Assembly (NCBI GenBank): GCA_027922465.2 | Contig: BQMF02000271.1 | Location: forward strand, 124,001 to 188,000 | From: Turritopsis dohrnii | Lineage: Eukaryota > Cnidaria > Hydrozoa > Anthoathecata > Oceaniidae | DNA: 64,000 nt | Reading direction: 5' to 3' | Shown here: positions 34,943 through 47,641 of the stretch, piece by piece | Position numbering within the stretch: the stretch's first letter is position 1 | Layout: each line of letters starts with the position of its first letter | Made by a program: the position numbers and the translations under genes | Notes under the pieces: model-generated | The model's database searches: none | The model's input: the letters and a program-made list of their open reading frames with translations, nothing else | Told to the model about the DNA's origin: nothing

Positions 34943-37900
34943 TCAACCTTTTAGAATTGGATTTACCCTGATGTGGTGCTCCCTCATCTTACGCTCATAC
35001 AAGTGGCGACTGTTTGACTTCATTCTACAAAACATTTGGTGAATTCTGGTAAATTCTGGATGAATGGATTCTGCACCTTGCTCATTGTAGGTACCTAAAC
35101 CTGCATGCCATATTTCTAAAAATTCAACGACAAGGTCTTCCAACATGTGCATTTTAGGTGTGATGCTTTTGATGGGAATTTCTGGCGATAATAACGCATC
35201 AGATCCTCCATGTTGTTACCTTAAATGTACGTATATAATATATAATATTTTTTAGATTGATTCTTTCTGTTTGAATAATGAATGTACTTAAGAATTCTTA
35301 CTTTTGTTGACGGCGTAATGTCATAACGAATATTTATGAAATAACAGTTTAAAATCTTGGAAGATGCATTGATACATTGTGGATATCTGTATTGACCAAC
35401 CCAAGTTTAACAACAATTTTTGATATAGAGTTGCACAATTCTGCATTGTTTACAGTCTGAAAATTTAATTTTTACACTGTTTGAATACCACTAAAATACA
35501 AACAAGAGTGAACAGAAATCTGAATTAATACCTTTAGCATTTTGTGCACTATAGAGCATACCATACATGTTTACCGGTCAAATTCGATTCTGCCAACAGA
35601 TTGACCAAAGCCACCCTCGTTTGAGCTACACAAAGGAATAATGGCTTGCAAGCGACGTATATAGGCTGGCGCAATATTGTGGTAAAGGGCTTGACCCTTT
35701 TATTTACCCCCACAGGGACTTGTATGACATACCATACATGTTTACCTATCAAATCGAGGCCGTAGAATTCGATTCTGCCATCAGATTTGCCAAAGACAGC
35801 CTCATTTGAGCTGTACAAACGAATAATGGCTTTTGGGCGACGTCTATAGGGTGGCGTTATGTTGGGGTAAGGGGCTTGGATCCTTATTGGGACACCTATA
35901 CGGACATATAGGACATACCATACCTGTTTACCGGTCAAATCGAGTCTGTAGAATTCGAGTTTGCCATCAGATTGACCAACGACAGCCCCGTTTGAGCTGT
36001 ACAAACGAAAACATTGGCTTCCGGGCGATGTCGATAGACTGGCGCAATATAGGGGTAAAGGGCTTGACCCTTTTATGTGCCCCCCGCAGGAACTTATATG
36101 ACATACCATACATGTTTACCTATGGTTACCAATGAAACTCTTTCCGTGATAACTAACTTTTACTGATTGTAGCGAAAAAAAGTACAATATTCAACTAATT
36201 ATTTTGCTCATACTTTATCAGTTTTTGTTTTCATCAAATGTTCAAAATGTGTATGTCTCACTTCTTCTTCTTTTTCAGGATCAGCCAGTATATTTTGTGC
36301 AATTGCATCATTTATCACTCGAATCTTAAGCTCACAGTCAGCAACACTTGATTTCAGGTTGGAAATTTGATGTTGGGTTTCAAAATATTTTTCTGTTTGG
36401 GTTTTGCTCATTTCCCTTATATTTAATGGCAACTATTTTACTATTTGGCCTTCTTGTGACCACCTCCACTTGTCAGAACACTTTCATAATCGGATTTCAA
36501 GTTTGCAAGTGTTCGCTTTGCTGACAAGCCTCTCTCAGTCCTGGATCTTTGCATATCTTCCTTATCTATCGTGCAAAATAAGCAACAATGCCGACCTGTG
36601 AGAAGTAAGAATAATTTTGATAATAATAATTCAGATAAATATGATGTATCACCAATGATGATCACACATTCATGCCTTGACTTATCATTAGCACCTGTGA
36701 TGCCATACAATGTGATGAGTAACTCATAATCGCCAAACATAAATGCACGAATCCTTTTGCCTCAACAATGCTGTCTACTAAGTGTTGATTAATAATTATT
36801 TATATTATAAGTAAATCTCTTATTCCCAGGTAAAGCCTTGAAACGAGAAATTGCAACTTTAAGATTGATTCTATAGTCCCTGGATTCAAAGAGATTGAAT
36901 ACAACAGTATTATCTTTGCTGTTCGGCTTTTCAACGTTACAAATTTGGTAGCTCATTTTGAATGAGCCACCACCATGATCCCCTCCTTTTTTGAAATGAA
37001 TTTCATTTTGAAATACAGGATGGTCACGTAGTAACTTGTTCCTGAAATTGCAAAGTTCAATTTGTGAATTAAGTTATATGAATGTATCATTGTGATATCA
37101 TGTTCAGTCTTGCATTCATAGCCTTAACAAAATAAGGCTGTCCAAGAAACCAGTCATATGATTTGGAAGATCTTCCACATATCCCCATGGAGCAGCTTTT
37201 ATGAAGTATGATTTGGATTCATTGTCCATAAAAGTGCATCTTCAACAACGATATCATTTCCAGAACATGTTGTACTTATCTCTCTTTGTTAATATATAGA
37301 TGCTGTTGGAATGTTGCATGTGTGCAGACATCTGTGAAGAAATAATATTTATATATTATACTAGTGTTTTTAATTAATTTTAATTAATATTTTGTAATAA
37401 TTGTTTAATAAGACTACACAATTTACTAATTCAAGTCAATCAAACCCCTGGCATTGTGACAACAATTTTAACACTGCAGTTTTTGCATCTTGTGAAAAAC
37501 TGTCTATAAATTTGAGTTTTACCTGGACATAGTTTTTAACTTCTTCCAAGGGATACCAATATCTGTTTTTAAAGCTACCATTGCCTCAGCACCTATTTCT
37601 ACTGATGGTATATTGGATTGCAATGATATATTCCTCCTGTCGTCAGGACCAAATCTTTTGAGTAAAAAGGATATTTGAAGCATAACGCTTTTGTCAGTCT
37701 GACCAGATATCATGTAATCTTTTAATAAGCTGTACCTTCTTGGCAGTGTCCTTTGGCTGCTTACACTATAGGCTCAATTATATGTATATTATTAGTTGTT
37801 CATTTTATATTACCAATGTTTTATCTATATTTTTGATTAATGACTGAGAAGTGTGCTTACTCTGGATCATCTTGAACCTAACTCAATTCATTTGTTCTTT

Positions 37901-38700
37901 CTGTTTATTAATTTTCTTTTGATGACATGAAGGGCCATTTTTTCAGCTTCATTTTGCATGATGTTATTGCTGTCTAATAAGAAGTTGGTGGGTGTTGGTT
38001 GCTTTAATTAAACAGTGTATGACTGTTCATGATCTATTTTTTCCTGACATTGATCAATTGGGAAAGATTAAAAGCACTTTTCATGAAAGATTTTAAGGCA
38101 ACTTACTAATTTTCTGGTGTTGCATCCAGTTTGCACATCTTTCTCAGAAAATTGTTTACCACATTGTGGACACGTGCTTTGTGTTTTTCTTTGGCAATAT
38201 ACAGTAGGCAGAATGAGTGCTCACATTTATTTATGGTCTTGAGACGAACCCCTCACAAACCTGGAAAATACACAATGGCAAGTGAGGATTTCAATCTGCG
38301 TCAAGATCCTTAAGTTTTGCATTTCTTGTGTTAAATCTGTCCTAAGGTGTTTCTTTAGCCAATTTATCGATGATATCTTTTGTCCAAATGTCAGCAGCAG
38401 TTGCTCTTCCTATGTACTTGTTTGTTTTTGGTCTACCTGCAACTTTAAGTTTTTGTACTCTTGTACAGACTTTGCCGTTTGCACTAGAGGTTCCCAATTT
38501 GCCTGGTTTCAGGTGTGTGGTGTTTTTTTCAAGTATATTCTTCATTATTGTGTAGCACTTCATACATGAAGATGGATGTCTGCTACATCATTGTCTACAT
38601 CCTGGAAGAAAGCTGTATTTACCTTAAGTAGTCGTTCATAACTTTTCTTGATATATAATGAATGCTTCTGAAGTCCGTTTTCACATATTCTGACAGTTGG
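34943..38700 (-). pseudogene. RAG1-N-terminus-like RING/DDE transposase, locus A
   Basis: This is a minus-strand gene of about ten exons. The first part (38567-38282) has a HPSSCMKCYTIM block like the zinc-binding HPxxxCxxC of RAG1. Then come LCIFQVCEGFVSRP and CEHSFC/CPQCGKQF pieces of a RING finger (to 38110), broken by shifts. Later exons are 37995-37865, 37713-37522 (IPSVEIGAEAMVALK...GIPWKKLKTM), 37260-37130, 37010-36830 (GGDHGGGSFKMSYQI, likely first Asp), 36750-36690 (FGDYELLITLYGITGAN, second Asp), 36600-36441 (GRHCCLFCTI), 36432-36208 (coiled coil), 35480-35400 and 35165-34943 (EQGAESIHPEF, candidate Glu). It is paralogous to locus B. It resembles the N-RAG-TP kind of transposon protein. 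RAG1 kinship of the core is unproven. Confidence 0.65.
35558..36120. repeat. About 190-bp tandem repeat, three copies
   Basis: ACCATACATGTTTACC begins copies at 35560, 35731, 35917 and 36105 (spacing 171, 186 and 188). The array lies in an intron of locus A. On the minus strand a 186-residue open frame spans it, with a repeated LYSSN-AV-G-SDG--EFY-LDL-GK-VWYV unit. Confidence 0.85.
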
Positions 38701-39535
38701 GAAATATTTTTTGTTTCGGGTGTTGGGTCAGCCATGACAGGTACTAGGGGCGAAGGTACGTGCACTTGAATGTATTTTAAAGAAGAATAAAAACACTGGA
38801 AGATGAGTCTTTGTGATAAATGCTAAAATAGTAAGTTGTTTGAATTTGCCCTTACTGCGATACCATAGTAATTTTGTAATTTGTCAATAGATTTATTGGT
38901 CAATTTACCTCTACCACCCAGATGTTTGACTTTCTTTTTCAGAGCTCTCAATCTTGAACCTACTCGTTTTTGAACATGGCCGACACATTCTAATTTCTTG
39001 ACTTCCAAACCAGGATACAGGTTTTTCACTTCATCATAAGCTTTACTATCTCCATCACCAAGGTATGCTACGTAACGTAATCCACGATTTTTTATGCTGC
39101 GTGAAAAAATCCTTTTTGCGCCGGTCATTTCCATTGCGTCAGCAGAGCCGCCGTGATTCTTGTTGCAGTTGGGAAGATGCGATTCATACCATTTATCGTA
39201 GGCTGCTTTGTTTGACTTCTTTAAGGGTTCCTTCAATTTGCAGGATTTGCAATTCTTACTCATTATCTCACAGTCAAAAACTTTACTATTTTCTAAAGAT
39301 AAAGTTGTAAAAGTTCCATTCAACGAAGAGTATCCGCGCCGCTCCCAGGAACCGTCTCCGGAAATTTCTACGTCAACAACGTCATTATCAGAATCACCTT
39401 TAAGTTCATCAGCAGCATCTTGAATGGTTTCCTCAGCTACTTCAGTAGTTGCTTTCAATAGAGTTTGAACAGATTTGTCATAGCTGTTTGAAGTCATTGG
39501 CTTCGGTAAGTTCATAAGCGCCGCAAACTTCTAGT

Positions 39536-40807
39536 CAGGACGCTGACGACAAAAAAAGTTGGATTTGATGTGGAGAAAATAAAAACTATTGAAATGGGTT
39601 CAGCACTTTAATGACACACTAGAAAATTTTACTGGAACTTCTGAAAACGATTAAGGGTCCTTTCCAGGAACATTTTTGGTCCTGATCACATCATTCATAG
39701 GAAAAACGTATTGATAAAATAAAGTTCTCACTTTATTCAAGATCATTTTCAGATTCAGAAGAATCGGAGGAAGAACTATACGGAGATCTTGAATCGTCTT
39801 GGTCATTCCGATTTTCCAATTCATTACAGCCACACAAATCTGTGCAAGGCAGGCCATGCGATTTACAAACGCAATTTCGGGTTTTGCATGAGCCATTGCA
39901 ATTACACTAGATCAGCTTCAAAACTTCGTCTGGTGCGGCTTTTCTCAGCATCCAGTCAACCAGCAAAACATCATCATCGATAGACCAGCCGTATCCAGCA
40001 GGACCAGCAATTACTGCATTGGGTAGGAGAAAACGTTTAATTACACCGGTAACATAAGACACCCTTTTACAATGGCAAAGGAGAGCATCTCTTGTTGGTG
40101 GAAGCCTTTGTGGTTCCGATGCTTTCTTGCTTCCACAAAATTTCAGATAGCGGCCTTCATTTGCATTATCACGATCCAATCCGTATAATTTGCAAACAAA
40201 TTTTTCGATACTGGCAAAGAAGTTCCATGAATACTGACTGGAATTCATCAGAGGCCTTTAAAATTTTGAAAGCCTTTGCTTTGCCAATGCCATGGAATGC
40301 ACTGGTGTAATCATTCCCAGTGAAAGCGTGGAGAGCAGGTATCGCCAACGAACAATTTCGGCCAATATCTCCACAAACACTGGACACATCGATTCTTCTT
40401 CTTTTTTTAACATCAATCTTGATGTACATACGGGCATTTATTTTGTCTTCAAAATACAGTGCATACAACGGTATATAACTGTCTACCGTTTCGATACGCA
40501 CAGAGGTAAGACCAACATTAGAACGTGCAAGTTGTGCACACAGAAAAACTTTGGTGTCGGCTTCTTCTTGGGCCGTATTAATTGCCTCTTTAAATGTACA
40601 AGAAAAATTCTAATAAAGTTAAAAACATCCATGTAACAAAAAATACCATGATTATAAACTAACCTGGCATGTTTTGCTTTCTCCAAGGAATGTGCAGTAA
40701 ATGTTGGCAAAGGTAATTGCAAACCATCGTAAACTTGAAAGTGTAAGATGCGAACACTTGGATCTTTCTTTTTTGGTGAAAAACTCAATCGACATCGTTG
40801 TTTTCAG
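39536..40807 (-). mobile_element. Inverted-repeat element inside the Phantom transposase
   Basis: The ends are inverted copies of TAGTCAGGACGCTGA (left near 39536, right ending near 40807), with a short TTC/TTCT direct duplication of the target. Removing it rejoins the Phantom frame from SAIE to KFAALMN. Length is about 1.27 kb. It carries the gene fragment described in the next entry. Confidence 0.65.
39733..40806 (-). pseudogene. 'HAFTG'/CXC-domain transposon protein fragment
   Basis: Pieces in order on the minus strand are: VYDGLQLPLPTFTAHSLEKA (about 40740-40670); after a non-coding gap, an EEADTKVFLCAQLA block (40570); ALHAFTGNDYTSAFHGIGKAKAF (about 40330); then, after a frameshift near 40250, LPPTRDALLCHCKRV...GYGW...LLVDWM; and, after a stop at 39907, a CXC-like Cys-rich end (CNCNGSCKTRNCVCK ... 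CTDLCGC) followed by an acidic tail. This set of blocks is frequent in marine-invertebrate genomes in proteins of unknown function. I do not assign a reaction to it. Confidence 0.6.
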
Positions 40808-41412
40808 CGTCCTGACTATTCTCAATGGCAGAATAGCCTCGTCCAATAGATCGCATAGCATAAATCTTACGAGAATTTACGTCATAAGTCTGTTTACTTG
40901 AGTAAGCTTTTGATGTATTGAATTCCTTTTCATAGTCACATACTTCAAACTTTACATATAACACAGAAGAAAACACTTTTTTTCTGCCAATCTCTCATGC
41001 AGCATAAGATGCTCACATTTGCATTCCGGGCAACTGAGCGCCTTCAGTGTTTGCGATAGTATCTCAACAGTCTCTAACGAGTTATGTCAGGGTCACTTTG
41101 TCTTGGTGTGTCAGTTGCAACAGGCAGGATCTTTGAGTAGGAAACATTGTTTGGTTTTATTGGTGTAGTTTGATTATCAGCTTCATTAATTTCCGACGTA
41201 TGTAAGTTATCTGGGTTGTCTTCATTGGACGGTGACGTGGTCGCTGTGGTGGGAGTCTCTACGATATCTGGACTTTCCTCAGGAGGGGTTACATCTTGTT
41301 GTGGAGTGGGTTCAGGTTGTGGACAAGTAAAGCGATTGCCATGGAATCTTCTTTTTTTTAGGTGCTTTTTGCGGAGTGTAGCTTTTAAGCGGAACGGAGC
41401 TCATTTGGCAAG

Positions 41413-43555
41413 ATCAAATATTGTCATCAAAATACTAACAGAGAGATGCGTTCGGCTGCCGTCAATCGCTGAAATTTCTTACAGGACATACCAAAAATCT
41501 CAATTTTCTCGCTTACCTTTAAGTTTTACAAATTGCGATCTAGATATTAATATGATTGATCAAGCCCAAAAGTGTTCAGTGTATAGCTTTAGGGTAAAAT
41601 TGTCGATGTGTACGGTAGCGGGAAGGCCAAAGTAGTTGCTTTTTTGAGTTAAGTAGACATTTTCCCCCGGGAATATTCCGAATGCTCTGAAGTTTGTCAT
41701 GAACTTCTTAAATTTAAATTTAGATCAAAGCTTCTGAAAGTTGTGCATCTTTGCTCACAAACTGTGCATCTATCTGTGAGGAATAAAATAAAAAACTGCT
41801 ATTTCTTCTCCATTCCTTTTTATCTTTAGGCCATGTTAATTCAAGGTGTTGTATTTTGATCCACCTAACTGTTTTTATTTCCACACACAACACAAAGCAA
41901 GACATAAAAGTCCAATGATAATGATAAAATCTAATGTTACTTTTGTCGTCCCACAAAATGTTATTCATAATAATAGGCCCTTTTAGAGATTTACTACCCA
42001 TTTTGAGTTCTTTATTGCAAGCTTATTATTGTTCATGGGAAATGATTTGCATGTTCCGTATATAAACTTTTTATGCTGACAGGGAATGTGTGTGCAGCAA
42101 AAATTGGATTTGATAATTTCTAATAATGTCTAAATCAATGCAATGAGACATCAAAACAGAGTATACGTCAACATGGAATTTGTCTATTTAAAAGAGTATA
42201 CAATATACAATCATAGTTGCCTTTTGTGATCAAATTGGAATGTTTAACAACAAAAAATGTAGACAATATATATCCATCTATATTGAAAAATTTTCTCTGA
42301 TTTGGAATTCAATATCAGCACACTCTATACATGTGCCTGGGTGAGAGATAACTGAAGGTAAAATAGCTATATATATACAGCTTACGAATTCTTTAATTGG
42401 ATAAGATAATTAAAAATAAACAACAATGAAGAGTAAAGAAATAAATAAATTTTCTTTTTCTTTAATCACTCATCCCACTCAAGGCCGAAGCCACTACAAG
42501 GAGTAGAGCTACATATGTTTTTGTGTAATTGTTATAACTTTAGATGTTATATATATATATACTTGAGTTATTTCTAAAAATATATATATAATTATGATAT
42601 AATTACATAATTATTGTTAAATATATATAAATGATTTTGATTACTTTCAGTATCGCGAATGGAAAATTTATGCTTTTAATAATTTGTTTGTTGGTTTTAC
42701 TAATTTTAGTTGTATAAAGCATTATCAGGAGTATATAATTGATATCAATGAATTAAGACGAATCACTATTATGGTCGTGGAATATCTGCTGTATATACTT
42801 GAGACAATGGAACTGCTGAACCAAGACAGGAGTAACAAGTGTGATGTGTCTGGCATTTCCAGTGGTTAGAGACTAATACTATCAGGAAACATTCAAAAAT
42901 GTTTTTCATCATTCATTTGAAAGAAACATGGACGGATTCAAGAATCAAGAATGTATATAAATTGAATTTTGTTGATTGACATTTAAAGTTGGAGTTAAGT
43001 TACCTGAACATTCTGGCAAAGTTTAGAAGATGCCTGTTATGTATTTCTTGTTGGTTTACTTCCTAGTGCTTCTTTATGCTTTTGAACACGCTGGGTTTTT
43101 TAGAATAGGTCATCTTTATTCATGCTCTTTTTGCCACTATGACTGTCAGAAATTTTTTGAATCTGTACTTATGCAGTGCACAAAAGAATAGGAAATGATT
43201 GATTCATGAAGCATTTTGTTTTCCTTCTCTTTTCTATCTCCATCCCACATTGACAAAATCAAATACTTGAATACACATTATCAGATTATCAAATTTGACT
43301 TTGTTTTGATTTTTTATATTGTGACATTACTTAGTATTATGTTATTCATAACTGAAAATTACTAATGGGCCAATTTCTGATAATATTCATCAAATTACCA
43401 CATCAAAACGAGGCAAGGGAGCACAGTTTGGTATTTGGACATTTGAATTAATAAGGTCTTTGAATCGCAATATAACTAAAATGTACATTACATTGATAGG
43501 ATACATTGATAGGATACAATATCAAGAAAACTAACAAAAATTACATATTTTCTTT
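41413..43555. other. No recognised gene; AT microsatellites
   Basis: No supportable coding region. TA-rich simple repeats lie at 42548-42625 (runs of TATATATA), and a perfect 13-bp tandem duplication (ATACATTGATAGG) at about 43490-43516. Confidence 0.55.
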
Positions 43556-43557
43556 CA

Positions 43558-44658
43558 GTGGTGCTATTTCCTTTTCACACCCCCATTCTCCGTCCAGTAT
43601 GTTTTAGGGTCTGAGTTAAGGGTTAGGGTTTGGGTAATTTTTTATCTCCATCATGAAGAGCCAACACAGTAAAAAAATATGGCAGATACCTTAGGCCGAC
43701 TTTTTTTGCGTCGAATGAGCATATTTTCGCTAAATAGACCTTTCCCGAATTTCAGTTTAAACACTGAATTGTGGCCGAGTTTCATATCTAACCTCGTTTT
43801 TATGCGATTCATTGTTCCACTGATTTCATTACTTTATAACTTAATGATAGTCTCTATTATTCCTAATTCCCATTCCAATAATTAGAAGTAGTTAGAATAT
43901 TAAAAGCGAGGTTAGACACGACAACTTGGCCACAATGCATCGTTTAAACATGAATTTGGGAAAGGTCTATTAAAGTTGCGGAAAATTTAACTTTAGCAAA
44001 ACTTTACCTACTGGCAATTCTCCGTAAAACAAAAAGTTGAAAATTGCTTCTTGTCTAATGAAAAAGAAAAGAAAAGACAATACTGTGATCGCGTTTTGCA
44101 GGCTGAAAACGGAACATTCACGCCGTTAGTTTTCGCGGCAAATGGAGCAACGGGAAGAGAATGCTCGAAGTTTTACCGAAGGTTATCGGAAATGATCGCC
44201 GAAAAACGAAAAGATCAATCGTCGAAAATTGCGAGCAATGTTCGAACAATAATTTCATTCTCGTTACTGAGATCAACAGTACGCTGCATACGCGGATCAA
44301 GAGGTCGAGAACCGCTCCCTCCAGACGAAAATCTTTTTTAAAAGAAAAATAAAATTCTAGTTGAATTATAATTAAAATTGTATTTAAGTAATATATATAT
44401 AATGTATATAACTATATAAATAATATATTGTTTAAGAAAACAATGTACGTATAATTTACAGACCAAACATTTTGAGAATTTGGAAGAAAAAAGTAATAAT
44501 AGTAAGAAAGAAAAAAAAAAAAATTAAGGGGTAATTCGCTAAAATCAGGTTGCATTAAATCCATGTTCATCCATTTTCACAAAATTTTACTGACGCAAAA
44601 AAATCGGCCTAAGGTAGGTAGATTAAGGGCAGGGGGGTGCGAATAGGAAATAGCTCCC
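43558..44658. mobile_element. Inverted-repeat element with RT tail and inner foldback
   Basis: The ends match in inverted orientation: GCTATTTCCTTTTCACACCC at the left (43563) against the complement of 44630-44655. Further in, TACCTTAGGCCGA...TTTTTTTGCGTC (43686-43714) matches 44583-44610 inverted. A smaller foldback (43733-43805 against 43908-43972, core AATAGACCTTTCCC) is nested inside. The interior also holds a reverse-transcriptase C-terminal fragment. No transposase is present. Confidence 0.65.
44051..44341 (+). pseudogene. C-terminal fragment of a retroelement RT protein
   Basis: The frame contains ENGTFTPLVFAANGATGRECSKFY and ISFSLLRSTVRCIRGSR. In cnidarian genomes these end large retroelement proteins whose RT has the NPGVRPIGIGEVLRRIVGK motif, like the fragment at 56932-57720. 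Only this tail is present here. Confidence 0.6.
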
Positions 44659-46929
44659 CTTCCAATTATGGATATACGTATTCATGCATTCAACTCTATC
44701 GTCGGATTTTGTTGAAGGAATATCCGGCTTTCACGCATTCCATGTTTTCGCTGGCGAACGGGTGATTCCACGCACCCACTCCGCAAACCTTATATATTGA
44801 TGTCTTGGCTTTAACTCTATCTACTTTACCCATGAGGTGATTACTGCATTCACAGACTTCAGAAATGTACTTTCAAAATATAGCTTATATATTATTATAT
44901 TAAATATAAGTTCCTCAATCCCGATCCTGCGTTGACCCTGTACTATACGCCTAAGTGAACAGACGGACAGGACTCCTGGCTAAGTACGCTGTTACAGCAA
45001 ATTAAATGAGGATGTCTCTCTCAAGTCCTCCTATTTTTAGTAGAATTTTTGAAAATTTCTGAATAAATACTTTAGACACCCTTCACCTTTTTCTAAATAT
45101 CTCTAGATTGGTTTGATATTTTTCTGTTCTGTTTTCAGATTCGAAAATCTACATTAATTTTGCTATCTTTTTGATGTATAATACAAGAATAGTCCAATTT
45201 TACTCTTAATACAAGATTAGTCTTAATATTAGTCCAATTTTACGGTTTTGCCAAAATAAGTCACGTTCGATTGGGGGTTGCAATGTATTTGCTTCGAACT
45301 CACGTCGCACACACAAAAAAAATTTTGCTTACAACTCAATCTACCATTTTGCGTGACTTACAGACAAACAAACAAACGGAGAATCGGCTATTAATATATA
45401 GACAATTTTTTGATACAAACAATATTTCTTGAAGATAATGATAAACTGGCTTGAAGATGAACTTAGTCTTTTCTTTATTACGTTTAGCGCCATTAGATTT
45501 TTTTGATCTCCATTCGCCAGTTTCTGTCTTCTGTGTCAAAAGGCGTGTTTCTAGAAAGTTAATTTTCAAAGTTTGCATTGTGTACACAGTATCTCAAGAG
45601 TTAAAACTCTAACAAATTACAGCAATTATGGATACTTATGGATTTCTTAAGTCTTGGAGATTTTCTTGGAGTACTTGAAAAAGAAGTAATTGATGTTGTA
45701 CTACAACTTTTTCTGATTATCTGTTTTTGGTAGATTTGTTATTTGTAATTGACGAAACAGACTCGATTGCAAATGAATTGTTATGTTCCTGAAAATCACA
45801 CGAGTCATCACTCTCACTGACAATGCTTCGTCTCTTTGTAGTATAGTGAGATGGAGGATGTGGATGTGCAGGTCTTTTTTTATCTGATAATTAATTCGGA
45901 AGTATTACAAAACTTTGTAGTAACGATAGATTTGTAAGATAAAACACTAGTGACTTGTCACCTCCTTTATCGTCCTTTCTTTTCTTTAGTGATGAATCTG
46001 TTTCATAATCTGTGAGGTGCTTCTGATAATCCTCACGATTAAGATTGATTTGGCACCAGGTTAGTGAACAAACAAGAATCAATATATTGATTGTGTACTT
46101 GAATGAAAATTTGAATGGACGTTTTCGGAAAAAACTTCAACCCAAACCTAACCTATTTCTTATATTTCATAACATTTCGTTCTTTGTATATGGGACGAAC
46201 CCAGAATTTGTGCTTCCTGTTTCGTTTGCTTTCTTTGGTTGCTTCATTTCGTCGTCGTTGTTGCCTCTTGACAATCATTTTCATCGCAAACACTAATAAT
46301 CTCTTGTTGAGTGCCGCCATGTTGAATACTTTGATGTTAAAATGAAAAAGGATTTCTTGAAGACGCTAATGTGAGCGCTAACAAAATTTCATGATACCCA
46401 TTTATTCCAGACATTTTTGAAGGCACCAAGGATAATTTAAGGTTGTTTCAAAAGCAAACGCCACGCGCTAAGAACATTTGGCGTTAGGCTTGACGCCAAT
46501 GGCGAACCATAGTGGGTACTAGGCTTTACTGTTTGTTTAAAAGGCGATTTTTAGGATGTTACCTGATCCTTTCTGTGATTGAACGTTACTCGTTAGCCTC
46601 ATCCATGACGCCATATTTTTAAAGAAGAGCATGCATTTTATTTATTTTCGTGTCATATTTTTATATTTTATACCCATCATTACAGAGGTTTCGTATACTT
46701 TTTCATAATGGTTTAATTTTTTTTGAAAATGCTCAATCGAAGGGACAGGGGTGCTTATTGAACTATGAAGAAAAACGCTGGGTGCTAAATCGGATCACTA
46801 CGGTATTGTGTCAAATATATAAAAATATTGTTCTGACTACAAATTCCATCAATTGATTTATTTTTAAGAGTTAGTTGAGGACCAAATGAAATTGGAATGT
46901 AACCGGAAAATCATATTAAGGCGAATATC
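44659..46929. other. No recognised feature
   Basis: AT-rich DNA with chance frames only. I see no gene, repeat copy or RNA motif that I can support. Confidence 0.5.
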
Positions 46930-47069
46930 CACTTCAAATAATTGTCTCCAGACCGGACGGGATGGGTTCGCTAAACAATAAACCACGTGAAAACATTACG
47001 TATTATTTTCACGTGGTCTGTTGTTTTGCGAACCGATCCGGTCCGGTCCGTGAACAATTATTCGAAGTG
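46930..47069. repeat. Long near-palindrome (foldback element)
   Basis: Arms of about 60 bases: CACTTCAAATAATTG...ACCGGAC...GGTTCGC...AACCACGTGAAAA on the left, and its complement TTTTCACGTGG...GCGAACC...GTCCGGTCCG...CAATTATTCGAAGTG on the right. The centre is ACATTACGTATTA. It looks like a very small hairpin MITE. Confidence 0.8.
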
Positions 47070-47209
47070 ACAAAAGCAATGGCTGCACAATAACCATCAC
47101 TGGAAAGCCTATTAATGCTGGTGATGGCCTTGGGATGAAGGTTGCATGTATACTATTTTTTCTTGCTGAAAACAAGTTTGTTGATATTTTACAAGAAAAG
47201 CTTGCGAAA

Positions 47210-47641
47210 CTTTTGTAAAATATTTTGTAATCTTCCAAATTAAAATAAGTTAACTGACCTCTCTTTCCATCTTGTAAGCCACCCCTCTGAAGCATGAAAT
47301 GATTCAATAGACAACTCGTTTGCGAATTCAAGGGCTTTTTCTTTCAACATCGCCCACTAACAGGAATATTCTCACTTCTAAGCATCAGGAACCATTTATG
47401 AGCAGCTTTATTAACTTGCTCGTATTATCGGGCTTGACTCGCTTTGATAAGTGCCCGCTGTTATATTGCTTGAATATTTTCTCCTTGTTTTTTTCCATGT
47501 GGACAATGTACTGCTGGGTACACTAAACCGGGCAGCAACATTTTTTGGAGCAGATCCTTTCTCCAACTCCTTTAAAGCCGTGTATTTAATTTTGCAGGAC
47601 TTGTTTTCAGCTTTGCGTTTAGTTCCAGCAACAGACGCCAT
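47210..47641 (-). pseudogene. CENP-B/pogo-type transposase N-terminal fragment
   Basis: The ATG at 47641 (MASVAGTKRKAENK) opens a psq/CENP-B-like helix-turn-helix (YTALKELEKGSAPKNVAARFSVPSSTLSTWKK). After frame breaks, a second HTH follows (KEKALEFANELS...FHASEGWLTRWKER) at 47350-47240. These are the paired DNA-binding domains of Tigger/pogo transposases. The DDE core is missing, since the sequence runs into unrelated DNA and the palindrome. Confidence 0.75.

Larger units (their letters stand above)
38823..41412 (-). pseudogene. Phantom-type Mutator transposase, interrupted
   Basis: The start at 41412 (MSSVPLKSYTPQKAPKK) runs into an 8-A run where one extra base breaks the frame. The next frame (about 41380-41090) is Pro/Thr/Glu-rich. 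A zinc-binding middle part ends at 40808 in SRKIYAMRSIGRGYSAIE. After an inserted element (39536-40807) it resumes with KFAALMNLPKPMT, then the catalytic part: ISGDGSWERRGYSS (first Asp), MSKNCKSC, a GSADAMEMTGAKRIF block, LGDGDSKAY (second Asp) and VKKLECVGHVQKR. The end is lost after NYYGIAVR at 38823. These blocks are those of the Mutator-like (Phantom) transposase domain common in corals and molluscs. Confidence 0.8.

Noticed and set aside
38131..38569. Plus-strand open frames opposite locus A
   Set aside because: They are shadows of the minus-strand coding exon with the RING and zinc motifs and have no features of their own.
41216..41635. 139-residue plus-strand frame as a gene
   Set aside because: It is antisense to the Phantom transposase N-terminus, whose minus-strand frame explains the openness.
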